DNA from: Alphaproteobacteria bacterium
GTDB lineage: Bacteria; Pseudomonadota; Alphaproteobacteria; Caulobacterales; Caulobacteraceae
Assembly: GCA_018895795.1 (NCBI GenBank)
Contig: JAHINZ010000493.1
Coordinates: forward strand, 1 to 21,561
Length of the DNA: 21,561 nucleotides
Direction: 5' to 3'
Below the pieces are notes generated by a model, which saw nothing but the letters and a program-made list of their open reading frames with translations, ran no database searches and had not been told where the DNA came from. The position numbers and the translations under genes were made by a program. Positions 14,729-21,561 of this stretch are shown here, piece by piece; the stretch's first letter is position 1; each line of letters starts with the position of its first letter.

Positions 14729-16327
14729 CTAAAGACTATCGACCTGGGCGGGCGTGAAGGCGCCGACCTGCGCCGGGCTCATGGCGGCGACATTGGTGGT
14801 CGAAAGCCAGTTCAACTGGGTGACCGTCAGGCCTGGAATCTGGGTCGGCGCCAGATAGCCGATCTGGGTCGTCGTCAGACCGGCGACCACCGTGGTCGAC
14901 AAGGCCGAGATCTGGGCCGTGGTCAGGGCGCCGATCTGCGACTTGTTGAGATCGTTGAAGGCGCTCAGGTCCAGCTTGCGCACCTGATAGGCCGACAGCC
15001 CGCGGATGGCGGTCGTGCTGATGGCGCCCAGCTGCGCGGTGTCCAGCGCCGCCAGGTTGGTCACCGACAGCGCGCCGATCTGGGCGCCGGTCAGGCCGCC
15101 GACCTGGGTGGTCGAGAACTCTCCGATATCGGTGACGTTCAGCCCGCTCAGCTGGCTGGCGGTGAGACCGCTCAACTGCGTGCTCGACAGGCCTTGGATC
15201 TGGGTGGCGTCGAGGCTGGACAGATGGCTCGCCGTCAGCCCGCCGATCTGGGAGGCGGTCAGGCTGGCGATCTGGGTCGCCGAGAAGTCAGCGAAATCGC
15301 TCGCCGTCAGGCCGCCAAGCTGCGTTTCGGACAGCCCGGCGAACTGGGTGGCGGTCAGGGCGCCGAACTGCGTCGTGGTCAGGGCGTTGATATTGGTGGT
15401 CGACAAGGCGCCCAGCTGGGTCGGCGACAGCCCAGCGATCTGGGTGCTCGACAGTTCGGCGAAGTCGGCGGCGCTGAGGCCCTGAACCTGTGTGGTCGTC
15501 AGGCCGGCCACTTGGGTGGCGTTGAGGCCGGCCGTCTGGGTCGGCGTCAGGGTCGACAGGCCGGTGGCGGTCAGGCCGCTCAGCTGGGTGGCCGTGAGGG
15601 CGCCGACCTGGGTGTCGGTCAGGCTCGCGACATGGGCCCCGCTGAGGCCGGAGATCTGGGTGGCGGTCAGGGCGGCCATCTGGGTGGTGTCGAGCCCGTC
15701 CAGTCGCGCCGGGCTCAGGGCGCCGACCTGGGCGACGCCAAGGCCCTTGATCTGGGTGGCGGACAACACCGCCAACTGGGCGCTGACGAAGGCGGCCAGG
15801 GTGGCGGCGTCCAGGCTGGTGATCTGCGACGCGCTGAGAATGGCGACCTGGGTGGTGGACAGCTCGGCCGCATCGGTCGCGGTCAAGCCGGCCATCTGAC
15901 TGGCCGTCAGCCCCGTCAGCTGGGTGGCTTCCAGCGACGCGATCTGGGTGGCGACGAGTTTGGAGAAGTTGGTGGGCGACAAGGCCCCGATCTGGGTGGC
16001 GCTGAACACGTCCAGTCGGGCGGCGTCCAGGCTGGCCAGCTGGGTCGAGGTCAGGGCGCCGACCAGTTCGCCGCTGAACGCCGCCAACTGGGCGGCGTTG
16101 AAGGCCACGCCCGCGCCGAAGCTGGGGATCTGGGTGGCGGAAAGGCCTGTGACCGCCGTGGCCGAAAGAGCGTCCACCTGGGTGGCGTCCAGCACCGCGA
16201 CGGCCGTGGTGTTGAGCGCCCCGACCTGGGTGCTGGTCAGGGTGGCGATCTTGGTGGCCGACAGATCATGAATGATCGTCGTGGGCAGGGCGGCGATCTG
16301 GGCGGCCGAGAGATAGGAAATCGGCAA
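14729..16327 (-). CDS. Octapeptide-repeat protein (about 64 tandem octads), function unknown
   Basis: A 532-residue protein built almost entirely of an 8-residue repeat with consensus [AGS]-[LF]-[STD]-x-[TAS]-Q-[ILV]-[AGS]; single units read ALTATQIS, GLSPTQLG, GLTTTQVQ. From residue 5 there are 8 octads, one irregular 14-residue segment (69-82, SFGAGVAFNAAQLA), then 56 uninterrupted octads to the last two residues. Gln occupies position 6 in 38 of those 56; its replacements recur every 3-4 octads (see findings). There are no cysteines, one Trp, few charged residues and no signal peptide. The start is TTG with AGGA 8 nt upstream; no ATG is available before an in-frame stop. Leu/Ile spaced by four suggests a solenoid, but the LTxxQ-like pattern could also cap short helices, so the fold is open. 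The gene follows an Hsp70-like gene on the same strand. Confidence 0.87.
   Translation of the reverse strand: MPISYLSAAQIAALPTTIIHDLSATKIATLTSTQVGALNTTAVAVLDATQVDALSATAVTGLSATQIPSFGAGVAFNAAQLAAFSGELVGALTSTQLASLDAARLDVFSATQIGALSPTNFSKLVATQIASLEATQLTGLTASQMAGLTATDAAELSTTQVAILSASQITSLDAATLAAFVSAQLAVLSATQIKGLGVAQVGALSPARLDGLDTTQMAALTATQISGLSGAHVASLTDTQVGALTATQLSGLTATGLSTLTPTQTAGLNATQVAGLTTTQVQGLSAADFAELSSTQIAGLSPTQLGALSTTNINALTTTQFGALTATQFAGLSETQLGGLTASDFADFSATQIASLTASQIGGLTASHLSSLDATQIQGLSSTQLSGLTASQLSGLNVTDIGEFSTTQVGGLTGAQIGALSVTNLAALDTAQLGAISTTAIRGLSAYQVRKLDLSAFNDLNKSQIGALTTAQISALSTTVVAGLTTTQIGYLAPTQIPGLTVTQLNWLSTTNVAAMSPAQVGAFTPAQVDSL
14786..15985 (-). repeat. 24-bp periodic coding repeat with 28-residue super-period
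   Basis: This is the most regular part of the octapeptide gene (octads 5 to 54 of the long block, residues 115-514). The DNA has a clear 24-bp period, but units have diverged at third positions and between codons, so it is an old array kept at the protein level rather than a fresh tandem duplication. Octads lacking Gln at position 6 fall at numbers 5, 9, 12, 16, 19, 22, 26, 29, 33, 36, 40, 43, 47, 50 and 54, with one additional exception at 45. Confidence 0.85.
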
Positions 16328-16481
16328 AGGCTTCGTCCTGACCGAAGATTCGAGGCGGCCGTTGCTTCAACCCGAACCCGGTTTGGCAACACTCATCGAT
16401 CAGGTTAGGTGCAATGCGAGATTCGGTCCACGTGACAAACTAGACCAGCCGGGTCGGTGATCGGGCTCTAGTCTGACGGCG
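16328..16481. other. Intergenic region upstream of the octapeptide gene
   Basis: 154 nt between the Hsp70-like stop and the TTG start. It holds a weak inverted repeat ACTAGA/TCTAGT (16439-16444 and 16467-16472) shortly after the Hsp70-like stop on the minus strand. No U-tract and no convincing promoter boxes were seen, so co-transcription of the two genes is neither shown nor excluded. Confidence 0.4.
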
Positions 16482-17819
16482 TCAGGCGGCTGGACTTGCC
16501 GGGGCCTTGAGGGTCCAGAGATCAAGGTCGGTCTCGCGGCCGATCAGGGCCAGGCCCGAGGCGATGGACTCGAACTCCCCGCCGCTTTCGATGCGGTCGG
16601 CGGCGAACCGGCGCTGGAAGATGTCGCGCACGGCCGGCACGAATGAACTGCCGCCGGTCAGGAACACGCGATCGACGGCCTCGGGGGCGAGATTGGCGCG
16701 GGCCAGGGCCTGGTCGACCGCCGTTTCGATGGCGGCCAGTTCCGGCGCGATCCAGCTGTTGAACGTCGCGCGTTCGACCGCCTGCTCGATCAGGATCGAA
16801 CCGGCCTCGAAGCGGAACGTCGCGCGGTCGTTGGCCGAAAGGGCCTCCTTCAGCGTCGAAACCGCGCGATAGAGGGCGTAGCCGTGATTGTCGTCCAGCA
16901 CCTCGATCAGGCGGCGGATCTTGTCGGGCTCCAGGGCCGTCTTTTCCAGCGAGCGAATGTCGCGCATGTCCCGCGAGGCGCGCAGCAGGGCCAGCTGGTC
17001 CCAGCGGGCGAAGGCGGTGAAATAGCGCTGGGGGATCGGCAGGCGGTTGTCGAAGGCGCGGTACAGCGAGCCCTTGCCCAGGGCCGGCGAGACCAGATGG
17101 TCGATGATCCGGTAGTCGAAGGCGTCGCCGGCCACGCCGACGCCGGAATGGCTGAGCGGCGTCGAGCGCAACGCGCCGTCGGCCTCGCGCTCGAACCGGA
17201 CCAGCGAGAAGTCGCTGGTGCCGCCGCCGAAGTCGGCGACCAGCACGGTGGCGTCCTGCTTGAGCTGGCGGGCGAAGAAGAAGGCCGCGCCGACCGGCTC
17301 ATAGGCGTAGCGGATGTCGGTGAAGCCCAGGCGGGCGAAGGCCGCTTCATAGCGGCGCAGCGCCAGGGCCTCGTCGGGATTGCCGCCGGCGAAGGTGACC
17401 GGCCGGCCGACCACCACCCGCAGCGGCAGGTTAGCCATGGCCTCGCCGGCGTGTTCGCGCAGCTTCAACAGGAACGCGGCCAGCAGGTCCTCGAACTGGT
17501 AGCGCTTGTTGAGGATGCGGGTCTCGGTAAAGGCCGCGCTGGCCGCGAAGCTCTTGAAGGACTGGATGAACCGGGTTTCCAGCGGATCTTCCAGATAGGC
17601 CTCGATCGCCCAGGGTCCGGCCTCGACCACGCGCTCATTGGCCTGATCGCCTTGGCCCTGCAGGACGTGGAAGCTCAGGGTCGAGCGGAAGGCGAACAGG
17701 TCGCCGGCGTCGGTGGGAAAGCGCACCAGGCGCGCCGAACCGTCGCCGTGCGTCATCGAGACGACGGTGTTGGTAGTGCCAAAATCGATGCCGATCGTCG
17801 GCGGGGCGACGGACGTCAT
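16482..17819 (-). CDS. Hsp70-like ATPase lacking the substrate-binding domain (YegD-like)
   Basis: A 445-residue actin/Hsp70-fold ATPase resembling E. coli YegD. The nucleotide-binding domain motifs are intact: phosphate-1 IGIDFGTTNTVVS (9-21), connect-1 YAYEPVGAAF (171-180), phosphate-2 VADFGGGTSDFSL (194-206) and the adenosine motif FLTGGSSFVPAV near residue 395. After the ATPase core only a short tail (DLDLWTLKAPASPAA) remains, so the substrate-binding domain and lid of DnaK are absent. This is usual for the YegD group, whose cellular role is poorly defined. It is therefore not the housekeeping dnaK. It lies upstream of the octapeptide-repeat gene on the same strand (154-nt gap); a functional link is possible but unproven. 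Confidence 0.92.
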   Translation of the reverse strand: MTSVAPPTIGIDFGTTNTVVSMTHGDGSARLVRFPTDAGDLFAFRSTLSFHVLQGQGDQANERVVEAGPWAIEAYLEDPLETRFIQSFKSFAASAAFTETRILNKRYQFEDLLAAFLLKLREHAGEAMANLPLRVVVGRPVTFAGGNPDEALALRRYEAAFARLGFTDIRYAYEPVGAAFFFARQLKQDATVLVADFGGGTSDFSLVRFEREADGALRSTPLSHSGVGVAGDAFDYRIIDHLVSPALGKGSLYRAFDNRLPIPQRYFTAFARWDQLALLRASRDMRDIRSLEKTALEPDKIRRLIEVLDDNHGYALYRAVSTLKEALSANDRATFRFEAGSILIEQAVERATFNSWIAPELAAIETAVDQALARANLAPEAVDRVFLTGGSSFVPAVRDIFQRRFAADRIESGGEFESIASGLALIGRETDLDLWTLKAPASPAA

Positions 17820-17945
17820 GGGCGCAACCAGGTTTCAGGGTGGGGGCGGGTTGGTAGCGGCTGGCGGCCCCGGGTTCAAGAGCCGATGCCGCGTTTGATT
17901 GACTTCCCGGGGCAGGTCCTGTCGAACGGGCGCCGAAAGTGAAGG

Positions 17946-19130
17946 ATGACCTTGGAACAGTTCGACGTTGTAGTGATCGGCGCCGGCGCGGCCGGCATGA
18001 TGTGCGCCATCGAGGCGGGCAAGCGCGGCCGCTCGGTGCTGGTGGTCGACCATGCCAGCGCGCCCGGCGAGAAGATCCGCATCAGCGGCGGCGGTCGCTG
18101 CAACTTCACCAATATCCACGCGGCGCCGGCCCATTTCCTGTCGGCCAATCCCAAGTTCTGCGTCTCGGCCCTGCGCCGCTACACGCCCAAGGACTTCATC
18201 GCCCTGGTCCAGAAATACGGCGTCGCCTTCCATGAGAAGACCCTGGGCCAGCTGTTCTGCGACGGCTCGGCCAAGCAGATCATCGCCTTGCTGCTGAACG
18301 AGATGTCCGCCGCGGGCGTCCAACTGCGCCTGGAGACCACGCTGGAGGACGTCGCCCGGTCGGAGGACGGCTTCGCGGTGACCCTGTCCAGCGGCCCGGT
18401 CCAGTGCGCGTCGCTGGTGGTGGCCTGCGGCGGCAAGTCGATCCCCAAGATGGGCGCGACGGGCCTGGGCTATGAGATCGCCAAGCAGTTCGGGGTCGGC
18501 GTCGTCGAGACCCGCCCGGCCCTGGTGCCCCTTACCTTCGAGGTCAAGACGCTGGAGCGGCTGACGCCGCTGGCCGGCGTGGCCCTGGACGCCGTGGTCG
18601 CCCACGGCAAGACCAGGTTCCAGGAAGGCATGCTGTTCACCCACCGGGGCCTGTCGGGCCCCTCGATCCTGCAGATCTCGTCCTATTGGCGCGAGGGCGA
18701 CGAGATCCGCGTCGACATGGCCCCGGGCGTCGACGCCCTGGCGGTGCTGAAGACCGCCCGCACCGCCACGCCGCGCCGGGCGGCCTCGACCGTGATGGCC
18801 ACCCTGCTGCCGCAGCGCGTGGCCCAGGTGGTCTCCGACGACGAGGGCGCCCAGGGCAATATCGCCGACTGTTCGGACAAGGTGCTGGGTCGGCTGGCGG
18901 CGGCGGTCAATGCCTGGACCTTCAAGCCGGTGGGTTCGGAAGGCTATCGCACGGCCGAGGTGACCCTGGGCGGGGTCGACACCCGCGATCTGGACTCGCG
19001 GACCATGCAGGCCAAGGACGTTCCGGGCCTCTATTTCATCGGCGAGGTCGTCGACGTCACCGGCTGGCTGGGCGGCTTCAACTTCCAGTGGGCCTGGGCG
19101 TCGGGCTGGAGCGCGGGCCAGGCGGTCTGA
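17946..19130 (+). CDS. BaiN/HI0933-type NAD(P)/FAD-dependent oxidoreductase
   Basis: A 394-residue flavoprotein of the HI0933/YhiN/BaiN family. One member (BaiN) is linked to bile-acid reduction in gut bacteria, but for most members the substrate is unknown. The FAD site is seen as VVVIGAGAAGMMCAIEAGKRG (8-28), followed by the family hallmark GEKIRISGGGRCNFTN (41-56), VVACGGKSIPKMGATGLGYEIAKQFG, FTHRGLSGPSILQIS, and the C-terminal YFIGEVVDVTGWLGGFNFQWAWASGWSAG. Length is normal. The ATG at 17946 overlaps the Shine-Dalgarno GAAGGA, so the in-frame TTG at 17952, 5 nt after it, is an equally good start. It is divergent from the Hsp70-like gene and convergent with the helicase gene. Confidence 0.92.
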   Translation: MTLEQFDVVVIGAGAAGMMCAIEAGKRGRSVLVVDHASAPGEKIRISGGGRCNFTNIHAAPAHFLSANPKFCVSALRRYTPKDFIALVQKYGVAFHEKTLGQLFCDGSAKQIIALLLNEMSAAGVQLRLETTLEDVARSEDGFAVTLSSGPVQCASLVVACGGKSIPKMGATGLGYEIAKQFGVGVVETRPALVPLTFEVKTLERLTPLAGVALDAVVAHGKTRFQEGMLFTHRGLSGPSILQISSYWREGDEIRVDMAPGVDALAVLKTARTATPRRAASTVMATLLPQRVAQVVSDDEGAQGNIADCSDKVLGRLAAAVNAWTFKPVGSEGYRTAEVTLGGVDTRDLDSRTMQAKDVPGLYFIGEVVDVTGWLGGFNFQWAWASGWSAGQAV

Positions 19131-19142
19131 GGCGGGCGGTCG

Positions 19143-19262
19143 CTCGCCCCCTCCGCGCTGACGCGCTCCTCCCCCGGAGGGGGAAGACGGCATCATCCGC
19201 CCCCTACGGGGGCGGACGGCTGCGAAGCAGCCCGGTGGGGGCGAGTGGAACCCGCCCCCACC
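19143..19262. repeat. Nested-hairpin intergenic palindromic element
   Basis: The 138 nt between two convergent stop codons are filled with hairpins. TCCGCCCCC-TAC-GGGGGCGGA (19196-19216) and GGCTGC-GAA-GCAGCC (19218-19232) are perfect. TCCCCC-GGA-GGGGGA lies at about 19170-19184. All are enclosed by CTCGCCCCC (19143-19151) and GGGGGCGAG (19237-19245). The right arm can alternatively pair as GGTGGGGGCG (19234-19243) with CGCCCCCACC (19253-19262). The look (CCCCCTCCGCG...CTCCCCCGGAGGGGGA) is that of dispersed intergenic elements in Caulobacter-type genomes. It may act as a bidirectional terminator; that is inference. Confidence 0.75.
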
Positions 19263-19268
19263 CCAAAA

Positions 19269-21560
19269 CTACTTCTTCTTGAACGGCTTACCGGCCGGCT
19301 TGCCGTCAAAGCTCTTGGCCTTGAAGGGCTTGGGGCCCTTGAACGGCTTGGCCGGTCCGTCGCCGCGCGGCTTGGGCACATAGGCGACCTTGGGGCCGGC
19401 GTCGCCGAACGCCTTGGGCGCGCCCTTGGGCTTGAAGTCGCGGGCCGGGGCGTCGCGGCCCTCGGTGCGCGGCTTGTAGGCGCGCTTGGCGCCGGCTTCG
19501 GAGTCCTGCGGCGAATAGGGCCGCGGGGCGTCGTCGCGCGGGGGGCGCGGCTTGAAATCGCGCGGCGCGTCGTCGCGCTTGAACTCGGTGCGCGGCTTGA
19601 AGTCCCGCGGCGCGGCGTTGTCGCGATCGCGAGGGGCCGGGGCGCGGGCCGGACGGGCCTTGTAGTCACCCTTGGGCTCTTCGCCGCGACCATAGGGCTT
19701 GGCGTTGCTGAAGCCGTCATCGCCATAGGCCGACGGACGCGGGGTGCTGTCGCGCGAGCCCGGCGCATTGGCGCGCGGCGAGCGGGGTGCTTCGTCGCGC
19801 GGCGGACGGGGCTTGAACTCGCGCGGGGCGTCGTTGTCGCGGGGCCCATTTTCACGGGGAGGACGCGGCGTGAAGTCCTTGCGCGGAGCGCTGCTATCGC
19901 GGGCGGCGGGCGCGGCCGTCGGGGTGATGGCGACGTCGTCACGGACGGTGGCCTGCACCGCCGCGCCGAACTTCACCGCGGCTTCGGCCGAGATCTCGAA
20001 CTTGGTGTCGTAGTCGAAGATCCGGATCGAGCCGATGTCCCTCTTGGTCACGTGGCCCAGGCGGCAGATCAGCGGGATCAGCCACTTGGGGTCGGCGTTG
20101 TTGCGGCGACCGGTGTTGAGGCGGAACCACTCGGCGCCGTTCATGTCGCTGCGCGGCTCGCGCTCGGGGCGGTCCCCGCCGAAGTCGCGTTGTTCGCCGC
20201 CGAATTCGCGGGGCTCGCGGCTGCGCGGACCCGGATCGGCGCCGTGACGCGGATCGTCATAAATTTCTTCCGGAGCAGGCAGCTTGGCGCGGCGGGTGCG
20301 GATCAGGGCCGAGGCCAGCTCCAGCGGCGTGCGCTTTTCCAGCATCACCTCGGCCAGGGCGGTATCTTCCTCGGTCGAGGCCTCGGCGAAGATCGGATCG
20401 TCGAGCAGGCGCTCGGTGTCCTTGATGCGGATCTCGTCGGCGGTCGGGGCGCCGCCCCAGTGGCCTTCGACGCCGGCGGCCATCAGCAGCTGTTCGGCCT
20501 TGCGACGGCGGGTGTAGGGAACGACCAGGGCCGAGACGCCCTTCTTGCCGGCCCGGCCGGTGCGGCCCGAACGGTGCAGCAGGGTGGCCTTATTGACCGG
20601 CAGTTCGGCGTGGATGACCAGGCCCAGATCGGGCAGGTCCAGACCGCGCGCGGCGACGTCGGTGGCGACGCAGACGCGGGCGTGACCGTCGCGCAGGGCT
20701 TGCAGGGCGTCGGCGCGTTCACGTTGCGACAGCTCGCCCGACAGGCCCACCACCGCGAAGCCGCGCTCGCGCAGCTTGGAGTGCATGGCCCGGACGCTTT
20801 CGCGGGTGTTGCAGAACACCAGCGCGCCGGGGCTTTCGAAATAGCGCAGCAGATTGACGATCGCGTGCTCGATCTCGTTGGGCGCGACCCGCACGGCGCG
20901 ATATTCGATATCGCGGTGCGGCTCGTTGCGGCCGACGGTGTCGATGCGCAGGGCGTCGTTCTGATAGCTCTTGGCCAGTTGCACGATCTCGCGCGCCAGG
21001 GTGGCCGAGAACAGCAGGGTGCGGCGCTCCTTGGGGGCGGCGTCGAGGATGAATTCGAGGTCCTCGCGGAAGCCCATGTCGAGCATTTCGTCGGCCTCGT
21101 CGAGGACGGCGACCTTCAGCTCCGACAGGTCCAGATGGCCGCGCTCGATGTGATCGCGCAGACGGCCGGGGGTGCCGACCACGATGTGGGCGCCGAAGTT
21201 CAGGGCGCGCTGTTCGCGACGCGCGTCCATGCCGCCGACGCAGTTGACCACCACGGCCTTGGCGTCGGCATAGAGCCAGGCCAACTCGCGATTGACCTGG
21301 ATGGCCAATTCGCGGGTCGGGGCGATCACCAGGCACATCGGGGCGCCGGCCTTGCCGAACACTTCGGCGTCGCCCAGCAGGGTGGTGGCGGCGGCCAGGC
21401 CGAAGGCCACGGTCTTGCCCGAGCCGGTCTGGGCGCTGACCAGCAGGTCGCGGCCTTCGGCGTCGGGTTCCAGCACGGCGGCCTGGACGGGGGTGGGCTC
21501 AAGATAACCCTGAGCAGCAAGCGCCCGCTCAAGAGCGGGGTGGGAGGCGGGGAAGGGCAT
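19269..21560 (-). CDS. DEAD-box ATP-dependent RNA helicase with DbpA-type domain and basic tail
   Basis: A 763-residue helicase that unwinds RNA, probably in ribosome assembly or RNA decay at low temperature. The helicase core spans residues 1-360: Q-motif region YLEPTPVQ, Walker A AQTGSGKT (43-50), PTRELAIQV (81-89), GTPGRLRDH (129-137), DEAD (154-157), SAT (185-187), ATDVAARGLD (299-308) and HRSGRTGRAG (329-338). A DbpA-like RNA-binding domain follows at about 476-540 (AEWFRLNTGRRNNADPKWLIPLICRLGHV...IRIFDYDTKFEI). The last 220 residues are a disordered Pro/Arg/Lys-rich tail with repeats of APR[DE]FKPR, ending in KPFKKK. The ATG is at the very window edge (21558-21560), so an upstream start cannot be excluded. 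Confidence 0.94.
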   Translation of the reverse strand: MPFPASHPALERALAAQGYLEPTPVQAAVLEPDAEGRDLLVSAQTGSGKTVAFGLAAATTLLGDAEVFGKAGAPMCLVIAPTRELAIQVNRELAWLYADAKAVVVNCVGGMDARREQRALNFGAHIVVGTPGRLRDHIERGHLDLSELKVAVLDEADEMLDMGFREDLEFILDAAPKERRTLLFSATLAREIVQLAKSYQNDALRIDTVGRNEPHRDIEYRAVRVAPNEIEHAIVNLLRYFESPGALVFCNTRESVRAMHSKLRERGFAVVGLSGELSQRERADALQALRDGHARVCVATDVAARGLDLPDLGLVIHAELPVNKATLLHRSGRTGRAGKKGVSALVVPYTRRRKAEQLLMAAGVEGHWGGAPTADEIRIKDTERLLDDPIFAEASTEEDTALAEVMLEKRTPLELASALIRTRRAKLPAPEEIYDDPRHGADPGPRSREPREFGGEQRDFGGDRPEREPRSDMNGAEWFRLNTGRRNNADPKWLIPLICRLGHVTKRDIGSIRIFDYDTKFEISAEAAVKFGAAVQATVRDDVAITPTAAPAARDSSAPRKDFTPRPPRENGPRDNDAPREFKPRPPRDEAPRSPRANAPGSRDSTPRPSAYGDDGFSNAKPYGRGEEPKGDYKARPARAPAPRDRDNAAPRDFKPRTEFKRDDAPRDFKPRPPRDDAPRPYSPQDSEAGAKRAYKPRTEGRDAPARDFKPKGAPKAFGDAGPKVAYVPKPRGDGPAKPFKGPKPFKAKSFDGKPAGKPFKKK

Positions 21561-21561
21561 A

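Noticed and set aside
14729..16327. CRISPR-like or satellite tandem repeat
   Set aside because: The 24-bp period is in frame and contiguous with no unique spacers, and variation follows codon positions, so it is a coding repeat.
15194..16408. 404-residue Gly/Gln-rich repetitive frame opposite the octapeptide gene
   Set aside because: It is the antisense image of the 24-bp periodic coding repeat. The minus-strand frame has the structured hydrophobic/Gln pattern and a plausible ribosome-binding site; this one does not.
16439..16472. ACTAGA/TCTAGT inverted repeat as terminator of the Hsp70-like gene
   Set aside because: Only 6 bp with a 22-nt loop and no U-tract; too weak to call.

Overview
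The window looks like chromosomal DNA of a high-GC alphaproteobacterium, most likely from the Caulobacter/Phenylobacterium group. This is an inference from GC-rich third codon positions, from the protein families present (a DEAD-box helicase with a DbpA-type domain and a long basic tail, an STN-type TonB-dependent receptor with its ECF sigma factor and FecR), and from palindromic intergenic elements of a kind common in that group. No rRNA, tRNA, CRISPR array, transposase, integrase or phage gene was seen.

Layout. (1) 1-539: 3' end of glyS, then a palindromic repeat element (566-680). (2) 696-2284, minus strand: a family 2 glycosyltransferase followed by a polysaccharide deacetylase-like protein, a probable envelope-glycan pair. 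(3) 2393-6577, minus strand: ECF sigma factor, FecR-type anti-sigma factor and STN-domain TonB-dependent receptor, a complete cell-surface signalling and uptake unit, with a LacI-family-like operator palindrome upstream. (4) 6911-9595, plus strand: ppdK with a strong terminator. (5) 9746-11652, plus strand: a small secreted protein with its own terminator, then a DUF336/GlcG-like gene followed closely by a DUF4861 gene. (6) 11738-14143: a redox module of pirin and wrbA (minus) with a divergent LysR regulator (plus). (7) 14145-14633, minus: a small secreted protein. (8) 14729-16327, minus: a protein made almost wholly of about 64 tandem octapeptides, preceded on the same strand by a YegD-like Hsp70 ATPase (16482-17819). 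(9) 17946-19130, plus: a BaiN/HI0933-type flavoprotein, then a nested-hairpin intergenic element, and convergently the DEAD-box helicase (19269-21560, minus).

The most unusual object is the octapeptide-repeat protein. Aligning its octads by hand shows a second order of periodicity: the conserved Gln at octad position 6 is replaced at intervals of alternately 4 and 3 octads. That gives a mean super-period of 3.5 octads, or 28 residues, over nearly 400 residues, with one phase slip. This suggests a regular superhelical or solenoid architecture. I do not recognise a described family with this exact two-level repeat.

Most other genes are familiar families. The pieces of regulation visible in sequence are the LacI-like palindrome near the sigma gene, an ATAG-AAA-CTAT box between pirin and LysR, a palindrome upstream of the small secreted protein, and several intrinsic terminators.
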